Shown one piece after another: positions 49,001 through 62,098 of a stretch of 64,000 bases of DNA. Location: NCBI GenBank assembly GCA_022829145.1, contig CM040742.1:44151682-44215681 (forward strand), given 5' to 3'. The notes under the pieces were generated by a model. The model was not told the origin of the DNA. It saw only the letters and a program-made list of their open reading frames with translations, and ran no database searches. The first letter of the stretch is position 1, and the number at the start of each line of letters is the position of its first letter. This stretch comes from Albula goreensis (Eukaryota; Chordata; Actinopteri; Albuliformes; Albulidae). The position numbers and the translations under genes were made by a program.

Positions 49001-51422
49001 TTCATTTGCTAAACTGTTTGGAAATATCTTATTAACCAAAAACATTTATTTTAGACGTCAAAGTTTGAAGTATGTATTTTTCAGTACAAGAATTTCCATA
49101 ACATGACTATTAGGACACAATGACCTACATAATTTATAAAAAAAAAAAGACACATTTGATTTGTTTAGCTCATCAAATGGAAAATTTTCAGAAGCTGTCT
49201 ATGTGAGGAGCACAAGTGTGGATGTGTCATAATGTAAATCACTCATGTAAACACAGGCTCTTCACCAGGCTGTCAGTCTTGATCAGAAACTGACATTAAC
49301 ATGTAAATAAATCAGACAGATAATCAAATAATGCTTGCATAGAAGGTGGTTATACAGTCGTATACTGAATATTTCATTAAAAAGAAAATGAAAGCATTAT
49401 TGAGCCCACTTACTTAGTCTGAGAGGAATCTAGAGATGCACCTGTGATGTTGACATTTATGATGTGATCTACAGGAAATGAGATGCTCTGTGTGCAGAAA
49501 GGTTGTTTTCTTTAAAATGGTTGTGATCTCTGTAAAAGGCATGTGAGGATAGAGAATGGCATGGCACATACGTGTTAACAGAGTTATGGGCTGGGACCAA
49601 CGGGAGTCAGACTCTATCGTTTCAGTAGAGGGATCCACCAGGATATATTTCACTCTGTAGGAAACATTAGGGAAATCACATATTCCTCAGCACCAGACAA
49701 TGGCAAACCGAGGTGTGATGAGGGGAAAGTAATGAAAAATGGCTGCCATACATCTCCCAGGAGGAAGATCCATATTGGTGGGTGAGGTGACTATTTTAGC
49801 ATCACTGTAAAAACTTCAAAAGCATTATATATACATTATATATACATATGGGTTCTGTTGTTGGTGTTATTGTTGATGTTTTTACCTGACGGTAGTTCCT
49901 GTGGGCAGCACACCATTGCAGTTTGTAGAGTAACACCTGCCCTCTGCTCCCACCCGGAAATACCTGAGCCCAGGTAAGTCTGCGCAGAGGAAGCTGTTCT
50001 GGACTCCTACTTTGGTGATGAAGAAGTTGGGAGACATATCGTCCAGGAAGGCGTCGGGATAAGGCGACCTGGACAAAATGTCTCCGCTCGTCTTTTCACT
50101 CTCAAATTTCTGAACTCCTGTTGGCAGGGCCGTCCCCCAGGTAGGAAAAGATTTTTTTAGTGGACAAAAACATGGCATGAGTACTTGAAAGAAAAATGAA
50201 CATTCAAACACAGTATGGAAAAATAAATACACCACATTACATTTATGGGCTGTATATAAGATCAGACTAACATATAAAAAGTCTGAGCTATTTTCATCCC
50301 AGGCAAGGGTGAAAGTACAAAGGTTTGGGAAGTCATGCAAAATGATATGGAAGACAATGCAGTGACAATGATTGGACAACAAGACAACATCAAAGCCTTA
50401 AGTAGATAAAGAGGGTAAGACAATGAAGTGTTGTGTAATTTCGCCAGGAAGAGAACTCACCGTTACCTCTGGCAACCACTAGCCAGACCTCACACTGGTT
50501 CGGAGAGCAGGGCAGGCCTACTACATTATCAAAGTAGCACAGCGGCTGCTTCAGCATCATCGTTGTGCTGGTCAGTATTCCAAATGCCATCGATGGAACA
50601 ATCTCTGGTGCTAAGGGAACTTGTAGAAAGTAGACACAGAAAACAGTGACAAACTGGACTGACTAAATTTCACTTGCAACAAGTGCATTTGTAACACCCA
50701 TGATATACTTAAATCATATTTTTCTGTGTTTTAATTTAATGTTAATTTAATGTTATACAGGATCTCTGAACTATATGCTCTTAGATTAACCAAAGCCTGA
50801 TTCAATGGCATGAGAAATCTATTCAGCCGCTGAATCTTCTAGCATTATCTATAGTACATGAATCTGACATACTGCTCCCTCTGAAATATCAAATGGTGAC
50901 ATTAACTCTGACAGAAATTAGTAAGGTGGATTCCTACATTAAATAAAATGCATTCATATAGTCATTAGCCACATATATGTATAAGAACCACAAGCTAAAC
51001 ATTATCCATAACTGTACAGAGAATATACTATTCAATTACCAGCATTTCAGTAAATAGCAGAGGGTCATTCCTGCATTCATTCATTTATTTATTCATTAAT
51101 GTCATCCAAAAAAAATAGCCAATATTGATTTGCCTGGGTACTTAGAAACAAGAAGGAAGGTAAAGCTAAGCTAGCAGTAGCACACATCTTTGTGTATGTC
51201 ACTGGTATAAGGTTAACATTCTAAAAAAGGGCATTCAGCATGCTTGAATAATCGTTACATGTAATCAAAATACAGCACATATGCAAAAAATGTTGAATAG
51301 CCTTCAGTTTTTTAATCTCTGAAATGAGGCAGGTCTGGGTCAAAACAAATCCTTATCTTACCTTCTGCGTCGTTCATCCCCAGCCAGGCACAAAGTACCA
51401 TCGCTATGGCCACAGGGGCCAT
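46043..51422 (-). CDS. upk3bl: uroplakin-3-like protein, tandem copy 3
   Basis: Third tandem copy, about 261 aa, the shortest owing to a 41-residue tail exon. Exons: 51362-51422, 50467-50619, 49886-50117, 49572-49654, 48648-48777, 46043-46169; phases 1,1,2,1,2. Signal peptide MAPVAIAMVLCAWLGMNDAE. Luminal Cys pattern PLCYFDN, LPCSPNQCEVW, NCNGVLPTGTTVR, then VKYILVDP and RWSQPITL. The transmembrane exon (KRSGSMVVITVLLSCCMAVL onward) is almost the same as in copy 1. The tail ends IRRYNTHNLNNSEYYSNVRI with three Tyr; phosphorylation is inferred, not shown. Exon 2 can begin at either of two AGs nine bases apart without changing frame. The nearest AATAAA found is at 45192-45197, which would give a UTR of roughly 0.85 kb. 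Confidence 0.9.
46365..46650. repeat. old SINE-like dispersed repeat (copy B)
   Basis: CCCACCCTTTTTCTCCCAAT and GCGACCAGAGGAGG-type words match a widespread fish repeat that also left sequence near 13685-13930. Heavily diverged. Confidence 0.5.
46743..46874. repeat. 48-bp tandem repeat, 2.7 copies
   Basis: Units begin at 46743, 46791 and 46839 with GGCCCATCCACACACTGGAA-like starts. The period is a multiple of three, so one plus-strand frame reads a 16-residue repeat (GPIHTLEQCLNRMQT). No start context, splice signal or family supports coding. Confidence 0.88.
47849..48044. repeat. 49-bp tandem repeat, 4 copies
   Basis: Units start at 47849, 47898, 47947 and about 47996, built on ACAGGGCACATGCTAATCTA and GGCTAGTGGCTGCTGGCTAA. 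The first two are almost identical, the fourth most diverged. Confidence 0.92.
48778..49571 (-). other. uroplakin copy 3 intron 4
   Basis: About 0.8 kb, AT-rich, nothing recognised. Confidence 0.8.
50118..50466 (-). other. uroplakin copy 3 intron 2
   Basis: About 0.35 kb, no distinctive element. Confidence 0.85.
50620..51361 (-). other. uroplakin copy 3 intron 1
   Basis: About 0.7 kb, AT-rich, nothing recognised. Confidence 0.8.
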
Positions 51423-53252
51423 GGCTTGTGTTAATGTGTAAACTATTCTGGGATAGCGGTTTAGTGGTTTAATTTCCCTTAGAAAGTACTGCCACTAATT
51501 AGGATGTCTGGAATCCCGCTACGGTGATGACCAAACACCCAAGAATTCCTCCTCTGCGTCTCGGGGCCCTTCCCTGGCAGGCCACTCATAACAGCCTCAG
51601 AAAACTGGTTAGACAGGAGCGAAGGGGAGGGGAGGCCAAGATGGTCCCTAGCAACCAGTTGCCTGTAACATAGGGCAGAGCCAGATCAAATTAAACTACT
51701 CAAAAATTTCACTTGGCCTCAAAAGGTGGTAAAGTTGGTGCTTTAAGGGGTTCAACTGGAACATTACTTGGACTGGATTATGGGAAATAAATCTAAAAAT
51801 CACCCGTTACAGATAGTAGAATACGTGCCATGTACTTTGTAGCGGCATAAACAAACGTGACAGATAGAATTACACAATTCAGCGATACTAACTCTCCTGT
51901 TTACATGTAAACTCTGCAGCACAGTACCAGGAAGGTGTGACAGGTTCCTGTTTTACTGACTCCCAAGCAATTATCTGTGCACCAGTCAGGCTCACCAGGA
52001 AACCCAGTATACTGAACAAATGGGCCAGTAATAATGAGTTATGAGATATGGAGGGCAAATCCAGCTCAGTTCATAAACTACCACAAGATACAATTCTTCA
52101 AGACAAAATGTCTTCATGTTGTTCATTCATGGAAGTGCAGTATTGAGTTTCCACTGTAACTCTCACTGAACTCCTGCCAAATTATTTGTTTTATGGGAAT
52201 TAGAAACCGATCAGCACGGGAAAAAAAAGGCTCCTATCCTGGCTGAGTTCTGGTGGCTGTTTAAATCGAAGGGGGTAAAGCGAGGATGTGTAACTTCAGT
52301 CCTGGAGAGAAGCAGTGTCTGTGGGTTTGGGAGTGTTTCAACACACGGTTTGTTGATTGGGCCCCCTTGCCTTGTATTGGCTGCACATTAAGGCTTGCTC
52401 ATATTCAGTACAACATCTTTGTGGAATTCTGTACTTTTGGTGACTTGCAACAACTTAAAGAATCCACAAAATCTGATATGAAAGATCTAACACAAGACTT
52501 ACAAAACCACAGCATACATGATAGGTTTCAGAATAAAAGCTATCATACAAATAACATTTTATAAATGCTGCACTTTGCAATTTAAAAAAAAAGAAGGGGA
52601 AAGGGGTGAGATAAAACACAGGACATTTCGATGTAAAAGCAAAAACAGTGTGCCTTTCTCAAGATGCCAGTGATGGCCAGGCATATTTCCCTGCATTCAT
52701 GAAGCTGGGCATTTGGAATTCCACCCATTCCGACGGCACTGTGACATCATCGACTGTGCATTCCATCCATGACCATCATACCGCTGTTTCCGCAGCACAA
52801 ATTATGTTCTCCTCTCCACTGATGGAGCCTTCATACCCCGTGCATTCCGTTGTCTGAAACCATGGAAAGCATGACTGTATGAGGCCTATAGATCATGAGG
52901 ATATCTTATAGATCACGCAAGATGAATTATCAATTTGTCACCATGCTGAAAGGTTAAATATTTGTAGAAATCTGCTTAATGTATAATTGTTCACCAAGTG
53001 CCACTGTATATAAGCAAGCTCTTGTGTGAACTGCTTGTGCACTGTGTGTAAACAGGAATTCAGGAATTTAAGCAAAATGTTTTTGATTCAGTCTTGGAAT
53101 TGTCTGTTTCAAATTTTTGTCAGGTCTTTTTTTGATCTCAGTGTATATCACCAGATGAAGGAAGACAAGAAACACAACTATATAATGTGTTTTTTTTTCC
53201 ATTCATTAACAATTGAAACTAAACCCTGGGAAATATTTCATCAATCATCATT
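51423..53252. other. intergenic, uroplakin copy 3 to prkrip1
   Basis: About 1.8 kb from the copy 3 start to the prkrip1 poly(A) signal. It must include the copy 3 promoter, not located. The 92-codon frame at 52286-52564 matches nothing known. Confidence 0.7.
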
Positions 53253-53258
53253 TTTATT
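53253..53258 (-). terminator. poly(A) signal, prkrip1
   Basis: AATAAA on the minus strand about 0.37 kb after the prkrip1 stop, in AT-rich DNA. Position makes it the best candidate. Confidence 0.4.
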
Positions 53259-53631
53259 TAAAAATATACAAATACAAAAAAATTAATTCACACTCAAAAT
53301 GGTTTGGTGTCAGTGTTACAGCAATTATTGTGTGTATCTTATGTACAGCATAACTTTAAAAAAAAAATGTATCACACTAAACATAAGTCAGAATTGTGAA
53401 CTGAAAAACAAACAAAGGGTTTCTTTTAAGTCCGTTATGTTTCATCCCAACCCTTGGCAGTCCCCCCAGAGAGGGAAGTCTTTGATCAAAGACTTCAAAA
53501 GCCTGCCAGGTCACCCAACCGCTTTTTGACCAATCACATCTCCTAAAGCTGACACATGTCCTTTGACCCCGCGCGGATGTCCAATCAGAGGATCCTCCTC
53601 CTGTTCTTGCTCACACGGTGGGACCCATGCG

Positions 53632-55884
53632 TCACCTCTTCCCCATGATAAAGCTGGGGACGTCAGCATCGTCCTCAGCTTCATCGTCCTGCTCCTCCTG
53701 CTCGCTGCTGGAGGACGAGTCCTGAGGATCTGAGAGAAGAGACACACTCAAACTCAACACATCAGTCAGTCAGCGTCACTGTCATTTCCCTACAACAGCC
53801 TTCCACAGACTCTCACCTACTTGGTAAAAACAAATTCAGAGATTAAAAACTGTTTTATTTATCGTGGTTTTTGTAATATTGTGTTTTTCCATTGCTGCAA
53901 AGGAAGTGTCTGTGAAACACTGTCTGTCATTTTGCTTTAAAGGTGCTCCACAAATAAGTGAAACATGACAGCTGACCCACAACACAATGGCAAAGCAAAT
54001 CTCTACATATATGTAGTTACAGTAATGGTACTATGAAAAAGGGTCATTTCCTTCATGTGAAGAACTCTTACCTTCATCAGTTTTACCCTCTAGTTTGGAC
54101 TTCTTCGCCATCAACTTCTTCTGTTTCAGCTTGTCCCTAAAATAACCAATTAATACATAGTACAATTTCAAAAACCTCCGTGGCATAAACCATTAATGGA
54201 AACAAAATAATCAGTCAGGCCTGAATGCCAAATACATGCATAGCGCACTCTAGTGGACAATTTAATAACAGCACTCACATTTAAAGGGATAGTGGTCCTC
54301 AGTAAGTCAGGGTATTCATTGTCTAAAGTTTTTTTTTGACGCATGAATAAAACCTCTTCACAGCATGAACCCCCCCCAACACACACACACACACACTAAA
54401 TAATACCTTTTCTTCTTTCGTTTAGCTGTCCTTTCATCTGCTGCCTTTTGATTCTCCTTCAGCTTTTCTTGATAGTCCAAGTCGAGCTTTTGCTGTAAAA
54501 ATGAGATTGCCAAAGTTGTAGCAAAACGTTCAGCACATCTCAACATTTCAGTGACACGAGTTGAGATTGGACACAACTACACTCTTGGCCTTTTTGGACC
54601 ACCAAATGCTTTAGTAAATCAGGCCCATATTCCTGTTTCCATAATTTCCAACATGGCATCTAGAGCTGTGGCCTGGAACTCGAACCTTGGGGCCACAGTA
54701 TTTCCTGAGTTTTCTTTTCATCTGAAATTCCTCAAGCAGTTCAGACCCGGTGCGGTTTAAAAAAAAAAAAAAAAAAAAAAACAGCACACCCAATGACTCC
54801 CTGGTGCCAGCACAAGGGATCGCTGATCAACAGCGTTCTGTGCGTCATTAAATACACTTCCCACATTGGCTAAAGCGCACAGTTATGCAGACTGAGAAAG
54901 TGTTTACGTTAAATGTAGGAATATACGGGTACCTTCTCAGTCATCCGATCAAGGAAGTCCTGTCTCTGGTACTCTCGGCGGCGAAGATGTCTGTACACAT
55001 GAAACTCTCCGCTACCAGCGCCTGCGCTGGATCCTGGGAACGACATTCATACGGCACGAATATTATTAACTCGCCAAAAATCGCACTTGCCCCAGTACCA
55101 AGATGTGGCTAATAACGACAACAACTTGCAGTGGTTACAAGTAACGGTAGCTGTAAAAACAATTAGGTACATTGATGATTGCTGGTTAAGATATTCTGCT
55201 ATTTTTACCTATTGGTATCCCCCTATTGCTCAATCCATTTCAATCACACAAGGATTGAGTTTAGATATGCAGGTATTTATATAAACGTATTCAATATAGT
55301 GGATTTAACTGATTAGCCACAGGCCTTTGAACGATAATGTTCAGTTCATATCGTTATGTTATTGATGTGAATTGATGACTGATCACTCGTTACTCGAAGC
55401 AAAACCCATATTTCAGGTATTAACAATGCAAGGTACTTCATCTTTACACACCCATAACATCCCGCACAAACTCCGGTGGTGCTCGAGGGTTCCAGTCTTT
55501 GGGTCGTTCTGGTATGGGCGCAGGTTTGTCCTGGAAAAATCAGGAGGAATTATGACGGCGATGCATCGCATTTTAGCTTACACTGGTTGTAGCCCGCTGG
55601 AAACATGTATTTTAATACATGTATTTAGGTAAACCGTAAGGTTTTCATATGTTTATTTGGGGAAGCTCCAACTCTGTCTTTCTGCACCCAGTCGTAATAG
55701 CATGCAGAATGAATGAACAATAACGGATTTTCGATAAACAGCGTCGCACACTCACAGGGTTTCGCATCAACCTCTCCAACTTCAATCGCTGCTCCTCGGC
55801 CGCGGTTTTGGCTATTATTAAAGGTTGAGATTCCTTCCCCGCGGGCTTCCCTGGCCGACCATCTTTCTCCTTAGGAGCCGCCAT
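53632..55884 (-). CDS. prkrip1: PRKR-interacting protein 1, complete
   Basis: Small basic nuclear protein known as a dsRNA and PKR-binding inhibitor and as a component of the catalytic spliceosome. Six exons join perfectly: 55756-55884, 55452-55530, 54933-55033, 54407-54492, 54072-54136, 53632-53729; 558 nt, 185 aa, the usual family length. Residues about 29-40 ([13 protein letters not shown]) are the conserved N-terminal motif. [20 protein letters not shown] and [17 protein letters not shown] are the family core. A long charged helix follows ([20 protein letters not shown], then Lys/Arg-rich). The C-terminus is a Ser run, an acidic stretch and VPSFIMGKR, near-identical to the mammalian end. 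It lies about 2.2 kb downstream of the start of uroplakin copy 3, on the same strand. No odd residues or frame breaks. Confidence 0.96.
54493..54932 (-). other. prkrip1 intron 3
   Basis: About 0.4 kb with a 22-base poly(A) run near 54760. No other feature. Confidence 0.85.
55034..55451 (-). other. prkrip1 intron 2
   Basis: About 0.4 kb, nothing distinctive. Confidence 0.85.
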
Positions 55885-57317
55885 TTTCAAACTTGCTGGC
55901 AAAACAAACGTAGAGAACTCATTCCGTTGCACGCCTTGTACTACCGCCGCCAATAGGTGTGGCATACGTATTGCAATCGTGTGCCGTCGTTAATTTAACC
56001 AGAGACCTCTCTTTTTTGGTCTTTTCAAGACGTTCTATTTTTGATCATAAGATTACTCCACTGATTCAAACAGGTTATATTAAATGAATACAAACACTTT
56101 TATATTATATTAATTTATAATATATAATATCATATATTATTTCAAGTAAACTGTTCCACTCACATAGCAGACAAAAGAGCACTGTGTTCTCAGAACCCTT
56201 TGGCCAACAACATATTTAAAAGGAAAATAATGCAGTCTTTAAAAATCTTAAATATTTATATTAGAACAAAAGGAAAAGATCTGAATCAGCAGACTTAGGC
56301 TCAATTGGGTTAATGTGAAATGAAACGTGTACCTGTTTGTGAACATTTGCAAACACAGATTCAATCATTTCTCATTCATTCAGCAAATATTTACATCAGG
56401 CCAGCGGCTGAATACCAAATGCAAATGACACATACGATTTTAAGCTTCTTCTTCGTTTTGAAACTAAAGCACGTGCAAACCAGTGCAACTACAGTATAAT
56501 CCAAATACACAAACAATGAAGTCCACATGAAAATATTTGTAGAAAATATAAAAATTGTAAATATGTTTTTGGTAAAATGTGTAGGATGAATACATTTCAG
56601 ATAACTTGTAGGCTGTTGCGTTTTGCTGTAAAATGCACTCCTACGTGGCCATAAAACTGAGATTTGCATCTTAAATTCTGCACCGTAGGCATATTATCTA
56701 TTTCTTTGTTGGTCTGTTTTCCTGCATGCACAGACCAGAGGAGCGAGCACTCACACGGATATAAACAGACAAGCCCATCACTTCTCATGTGTGCCCATTC
56801 ATGCACACGTGTGCACATACATGCATGCATGCATACATGTGTACATGGCCAGGCGCTGCCCCTGCAGGCTGCCACACAAACAGAGAACACACTCATGTGT
56901 GCGCATATGCGCATGTGTGTGTGTGTGTGTGTGTGGGGCGTGCGCGCGTATGTGTGCATGTGTTGACATGCTTTTGGTGTGCAAAGGAGGGGAAGTCCGG
57001 GTGAAAAAGGGGTGGGTCTCTCCTCCGGATCCTGTCTAAGCCGGTTGGAGATTTCTGCAGACTGCTGTCATTAATGCAGCTACACGTCTTAATGGGCCCA
57101 GACAGATTTCACAGACTCCTCTGGCTGAATCCAGCGCTGTCCCTGACCTTATGTACCGTACTCTAGTCTGGAGATTCACATGATTCCCGATATGGTGCTT
57201 CTTCACAGGGCACCAAGCTCATTTCTTACCTTTGTGCTGTGTGATTTCATCTTCTCCTGGTCAAATGAGCAGTACTGTACCATACAAGAAAAACCAAGGC
57301 CAAACAATATTCACATC
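55885..57317. other. intergenic right of prkrip1
   Basis: Begins with the prkrip1 promoter side (moderately CpG-rich to about 55990), then AT-rich DNA, a GT run at 56913-56934 amid CATG/CACA words, and no recognised gene. Confidence 0.65.
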
Positions 57318-57675
57318 TAGGGCTGCAACTAACAACTATTTTTACTATCGATTAATCTGCCGATTATTTTCTCGATTAATCGTGTGGTGTATCAAACATC
57401 AGAAAAAAGTGAAAAATGCCCATTACACTTTCCTAGAGCACAAGGTGATGTCATTAAATGTTTTGTTTTGTCTGACCAACATTCCAAAACCACAAAATAT
57501 TAAATTTACTATAATGTAAGACCAAGAAAAGCAGCAAATTCTCACATTTGAGAACACAGAACCATAAAATTTTTGGCATTTTTGAGTCAGAAATGATTAA
57601 TGGATAATCAAAATAGTTGGCGATTAATTTTCTTTCGATTGACTATTTGACTAATCAACTAATTGTGTAGCTCTA
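57318..57675. mobile_element. hAT-like MITE with exact target duplication
   Basis: A 358-bp element with imperfect inverted ends (TAGGGCTGCAACTAAC on the left; GTGTAGCTCTA on the right) and internal GATTAATC words. It is flanked by an exact 8-bp duplication TTCACATC (57310-57317 and 57676-57683). It closely resembles a MITE very common in fish genomes. No transposase. Confidence 0.9.
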
Positions 57676-57683
57676 TTCACATC

Positions 57684-60600
57684 GGAGTAAGGAAGCTGTT
57701 GCAGCAGGGGGTTTTTGAGGTAAAAGTGCACAGTTAGGCCAAATGCTCCAAAAACTCAGAGGCAAAGCTAATGCTCGTGCTGCTGAGGGGCAGAGAGTGA
57801 GGTGGGGGTAGGTACAGCAGCCTACATTCATTTGATAGGGCCCTGTAGGTTTGACATTGATTGTCCCAACCCCCCATTCCCTCATTTTCTCCCTTCCTCA
57901 AATTCGCAGTACTCAGCTCTTTCTCCCTTCCGCTCCCCTCCTCCACCCAAATTAGACCCTGGTGTAAGATCAAAGCTGGGTGAGGCGTCTAGACGGCACA
58001 TCTTTTCTTTTCTGTGCGGTGACTTTGAGGTGACCTTGCCACCAAACCACATCCCTGGTGGGGGGGGTTTATCGTCTTCCCCTGACAATCCCACAATCCC
58101 CCCCCCACCTCCCCACACTGTGAATTTGATCAGTGTAATGAACATCCTCGGATGACCCCACACCCCCACTCCCAAAATTCAAACTCACCCCAGAGAGAAG
58201 CCAGTGGGGTGCGTGTGGCCAATTTGAATATTTTTAGAGCGATTAAACAACAACAACCCAGGCCCTCTTTTTTTTTTTTTGTCCTCCACAAGGAAAGAAA
58301 AAGCAGAGCTGAGACTTACCCGGGCTAACAGATCAAATATACCTCTGAACTATTAAATATGTCAGATAATATTTCAGAGCTCGGTAGCACAGGATTAAGA
58401 ACTGGCCGATAAGCCGTAGCTTCAAGGAGGTTGAAGGCCATCGCAATCAATCTGCTCAGCCCTTTTTACCGCCTCCTTCTTGGCCTCCATACTAAGCGGG
58501 ACGAGAATTCCACAGGTTCATAAAGGTCACCCTGACATGAGTCAATGGGAAACGAATTGAGAGGACGTTATTCCATTGCATCCGCACGTCATGCATGAAA
58601 ACACATAGAAAGAAAATTCACGTCGCCCACAATACACATCATTTACTCTGCTGTCCAGGAATGGAAAGGCATGAAAAAAAAAATCTTGATGTGAATCATA
58701 GTTCGTCCTCAGATCGCTTAGAGAAAATTCATGAGAAACCCAACTGAATTTGACTGCAAATATGCTTTGTGTGTTTGCATTCAGTTATTATGTTCTCTGT
58801 TTTAATGGACATGAGCATCTTTCAGTCACCAAATAATCACAAGGTCAGTGAGATGAGGAAGATTAAAGGAATTCAATGGCTTGCTGACAGAGGAGAAAAT
58901 CGGTCGATTTGAGCCACTGGTGACAATAGCAGCTATTGACATTGATGTAACCGAAATCCAGTTCAGGGAACCCCAAAGCCTTTCACTCCACAAAGCCTAC
59001 GGTGTCTCCCCCTTTTTTTGGGGTTCCTCTGTTCAGTCACTGTCTTCACCCCTGAGACTAATTAAGGCAATGAGCTGGACGAGGGTAGATGAACTTTTGG
59101 CTCACCCCAACGGAACCTCAATAGGGTACATTTTACTCTGATAAAAGTATGTTTCATGTGGACTCACATCAATTTGGTAGAGTTAAATTAACACTGAACA
59201 TTTTACTGTATATAATAAAGGTGTACACCGCATTGCAAAAGCAGAAATAATTCAATCCACAAACACCCAGACATGTTACAAGGAAAGACAAGTATATATC
59301 TTACAAGAAATTTGAAGCATAATTTGTGCACTCTAGTTCAAAAACTTTTTAAACAAGTGGGCTCAACAAGGGTGATACAAGGGTGCAATATTTACTGCAT
59401 AATACAATGTGCTGCTCATCATCCCAAATTAAATGTATACCATAAGGGAATGAAGGCATTCAAAACTGAAATTCAACAGAGCTTCTTGTCCCTGTGCTAA
59501 TTGTATCATCTCATCAATGACAAAGCAGTTCACTCCATTGTAGCTCATAGAAGGGTCACTCATGGTTCAGTATTCAGGCAGGCATATACGTTGACATTTC
59601 CCCCAAGACATTCCTTGTCACAGTTCTGCGGGGCCTGGCTGCAAGCTTCCCCCCCCTCACCACGCACCTTTGTCTGTCATGTCCGTTTATGCCGCCAAGT
59701 TGCAGTATGTCATACTTTGACTGCGGGATCAAAATAGCTTGAGTGGAACATAATTTGCTCTCTTACAGCTGGAGTCAGACCGATGTGGCTTAATTAGGCT
59801 TCGCAAAAGTTCACGTCATATTATCCAGAACATTCCTGTGGTAAGCAGTTTAGCAGTTTTTTTTTCTTCTTTTCAGTAACCCTGTGAATTATTTCTACAA
59901 GCAGATCATATTTCAGCAGTAATTACTGAAGTGAATATTTCTATGCTGTCTTCACAAAGCCAGAGGATAAAAGCTCTTTGCTCGCTATAAGAGCTACTGG
60001 GTTAAATAGGATACCCTTGCCGGAGGTAAAACATACATAAATAAAGAATGCAATGAGCCATCTCCACACAAACTACACAATTTTTAAACAATTCATCACT
60101 AGTAAATAAACAAACCCTAATCAGAGATTTTCAGAATAGTCACTTGTTTTTTGTTTTTTTTTTTGTGTGGGTGGGACAGTATTTTTGGTTTATGATTATT
60201 CGTATTGTGTTGAAGTGCTGACAGAAACAACTTTCAGATGGTAACAAGAGACGCCACCACTATTGTGTAGAAGGAGCCCGACAATCTAAAAGTGCCAACG
60301 TTTAATCGATCTGACACAGCTGGATGAACACAGCGACGCCGTTTGAGCTCTGTACACAAATTCTGGATAAAAGATCAGTAAACAGTTGTGCTGGCTTTTT
60401 CTGACACGTTCCCCTTAGGCGTGGGACTGAACGCTCCAGTACCAAAACACGGCGGCTGTTCGAGCAGCACTGCGTGTGAGGCGCTGCCTTGCGAGCCTTA
60501 ACAGAGCCCTCCTCGGGAGGCGCAGCATCGAGAACGGGTTCATCTCGGTGCCAGCCGCGTCTCAGGGCTGTCAGCTCTCGCTTTCTGATTGGCCCGTGGC

Positions 60601-62092
60601 TGACTCCCGTTGGCTGAGTTGGAGGGGGACATAGTTTTTCGGTGTGAAGTTGGCCGGAAAACGCGGCCCCACCTGTCAGCTCAGCGGTGCTTCCCGAGCC
60701 CGTCGGGCACTCTGGTCCAGACAGCTTGCACGGTTAAATTCTGGTGGACGTCCACAATGGACTGCCATGCCAGGACTACTGCTGATCACACAGTCGAGGA
60801 AGATTAATTTCAGGGTCCGAAATTCCACACAAAATAGGCTGAACAGCAAGGGCTCTCTGTAATTGTATCGTTGAAGGCAATTATCAGCCTGGATCCCCCA
60901 CCTACTCCACCATTTACTCAAATTAGATGACAAAGCGGCCGTAACTTCTATTGTGTTCTGATGCACTAAGAAATTCCTAAGTTTATGAGCTCCCAAGCAC
61001 ATATAGCACAGACGTACAGGGCGACTGTGGTTCAGCAGAGAAAATCAGGCGCGAGACGGAGACAGGCTGGAGCTGCAAACGAGAAGGTAGCAGCAACGAT
61101 CGCGATTTTGCACATGCCCCCAGAATGGAGGCAGAGAGGCACAGTAGGTGTCTGTCTGTGGATATGTGTACACTCCTGTTCCCATCTGTCTCTCTCTCCC
61201 TTCTATCCCCCTCATATAATTTCCACCCCTCGATTTCCCAAGCACTGAACGCACCCTACAGAAGGTGCAAAACTGGCTTCCAACACACTAAATCAAAACA
61301 TGTAGCACTCTCCGTAATCTCACATTTTGCTGTTCTCACAGCAGTGGAATTATAAACACGTATCAATTTCAGCAATGTAGAAAAAAAAAACTCAGGCTAA
61401 ATATTTTGGTTCTGGAGTAAAAACAACGTCTTATTTCTCATTTATCAAACAGAAAAAAGGAGTTCGAAAGCCCCTTTAAGCTGTGCACACACATGGGATC
61501 CTGGTAAATATGAAAACCACATACTGGTGTGATTTCTCCAAAGCCCGCACTTGCACAAGGACACACACAGAGTTTTGTTGTCGTCTCGGGTTTATTTGTC
61601 ATGCTGATCAACTTCAGCAAAGGAATATACCGACCCTTGAGAAACTCATCCCCATTTGGGACAAGGTCCAAAGACAGCTGCGGTAGAGTGCTCCAAATCT
61701 ACAGACTCAGCTATATTATTAATAATTAAAATCCCAATGATAACAATATATTTGTGAGGCCTGAGAAAACATATTTCTTTACCAGTGTATGTCTGCCAGC
61801 TGTATAAATAATAAATACTGCACCAGCTGCTCTCCGTATCCCTTAAAAAATAACCTATGTGAAAGAAATTTGATTGCCAGAACACTGACATAGTTCTTTG
61901 TTCTTTGTTAACCTCTTGCTAAAGATGTTGTTTTTGTGTTGGAGTATATATAAAATTACTTAGTTACAGTAGTATGAGAGTGCATATGCAGTATGTTACG
62001 TAATCGCACACCATGGGGTTACACACTCATGTGTAATGAAATACAGCGAAACTCTTTTTTTTGGGTTCATGATAAACACCATGATTTGAATC
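57684..62092. other. intergenic, prkrip1 to vps37d
   Basis: About 4.4 kb with no recognised gene. It has C/G homopolymer runs near 58060-58110 and a CpG-rich block at about 60400-60780. Short frames on both strands match no family. Confidence 0.7.
60400..60780. promoter_or_regulatory. orphan CpG-rich block
   Basis: CpG-dense stretch in AT-rich DNA with an inverted CCAAT box (GATTGGCCCG near 60588). It resembles a promoter CpG island but no gene starts beside it. It might serve an untranslated or lineage-specific transcript, or be an enhancer. Confidence 0.35.
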
Positions 62093-62098
62093 TTTATT
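62093..62098 (-). terminator. poly(A) signal, vps37d
   Basis: AATAAA on the minus strand (context TTAATAAAGATTC) about 0.55 kb after the vps37d stop, a normal 3' UTR length. Confidence 0.45.
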
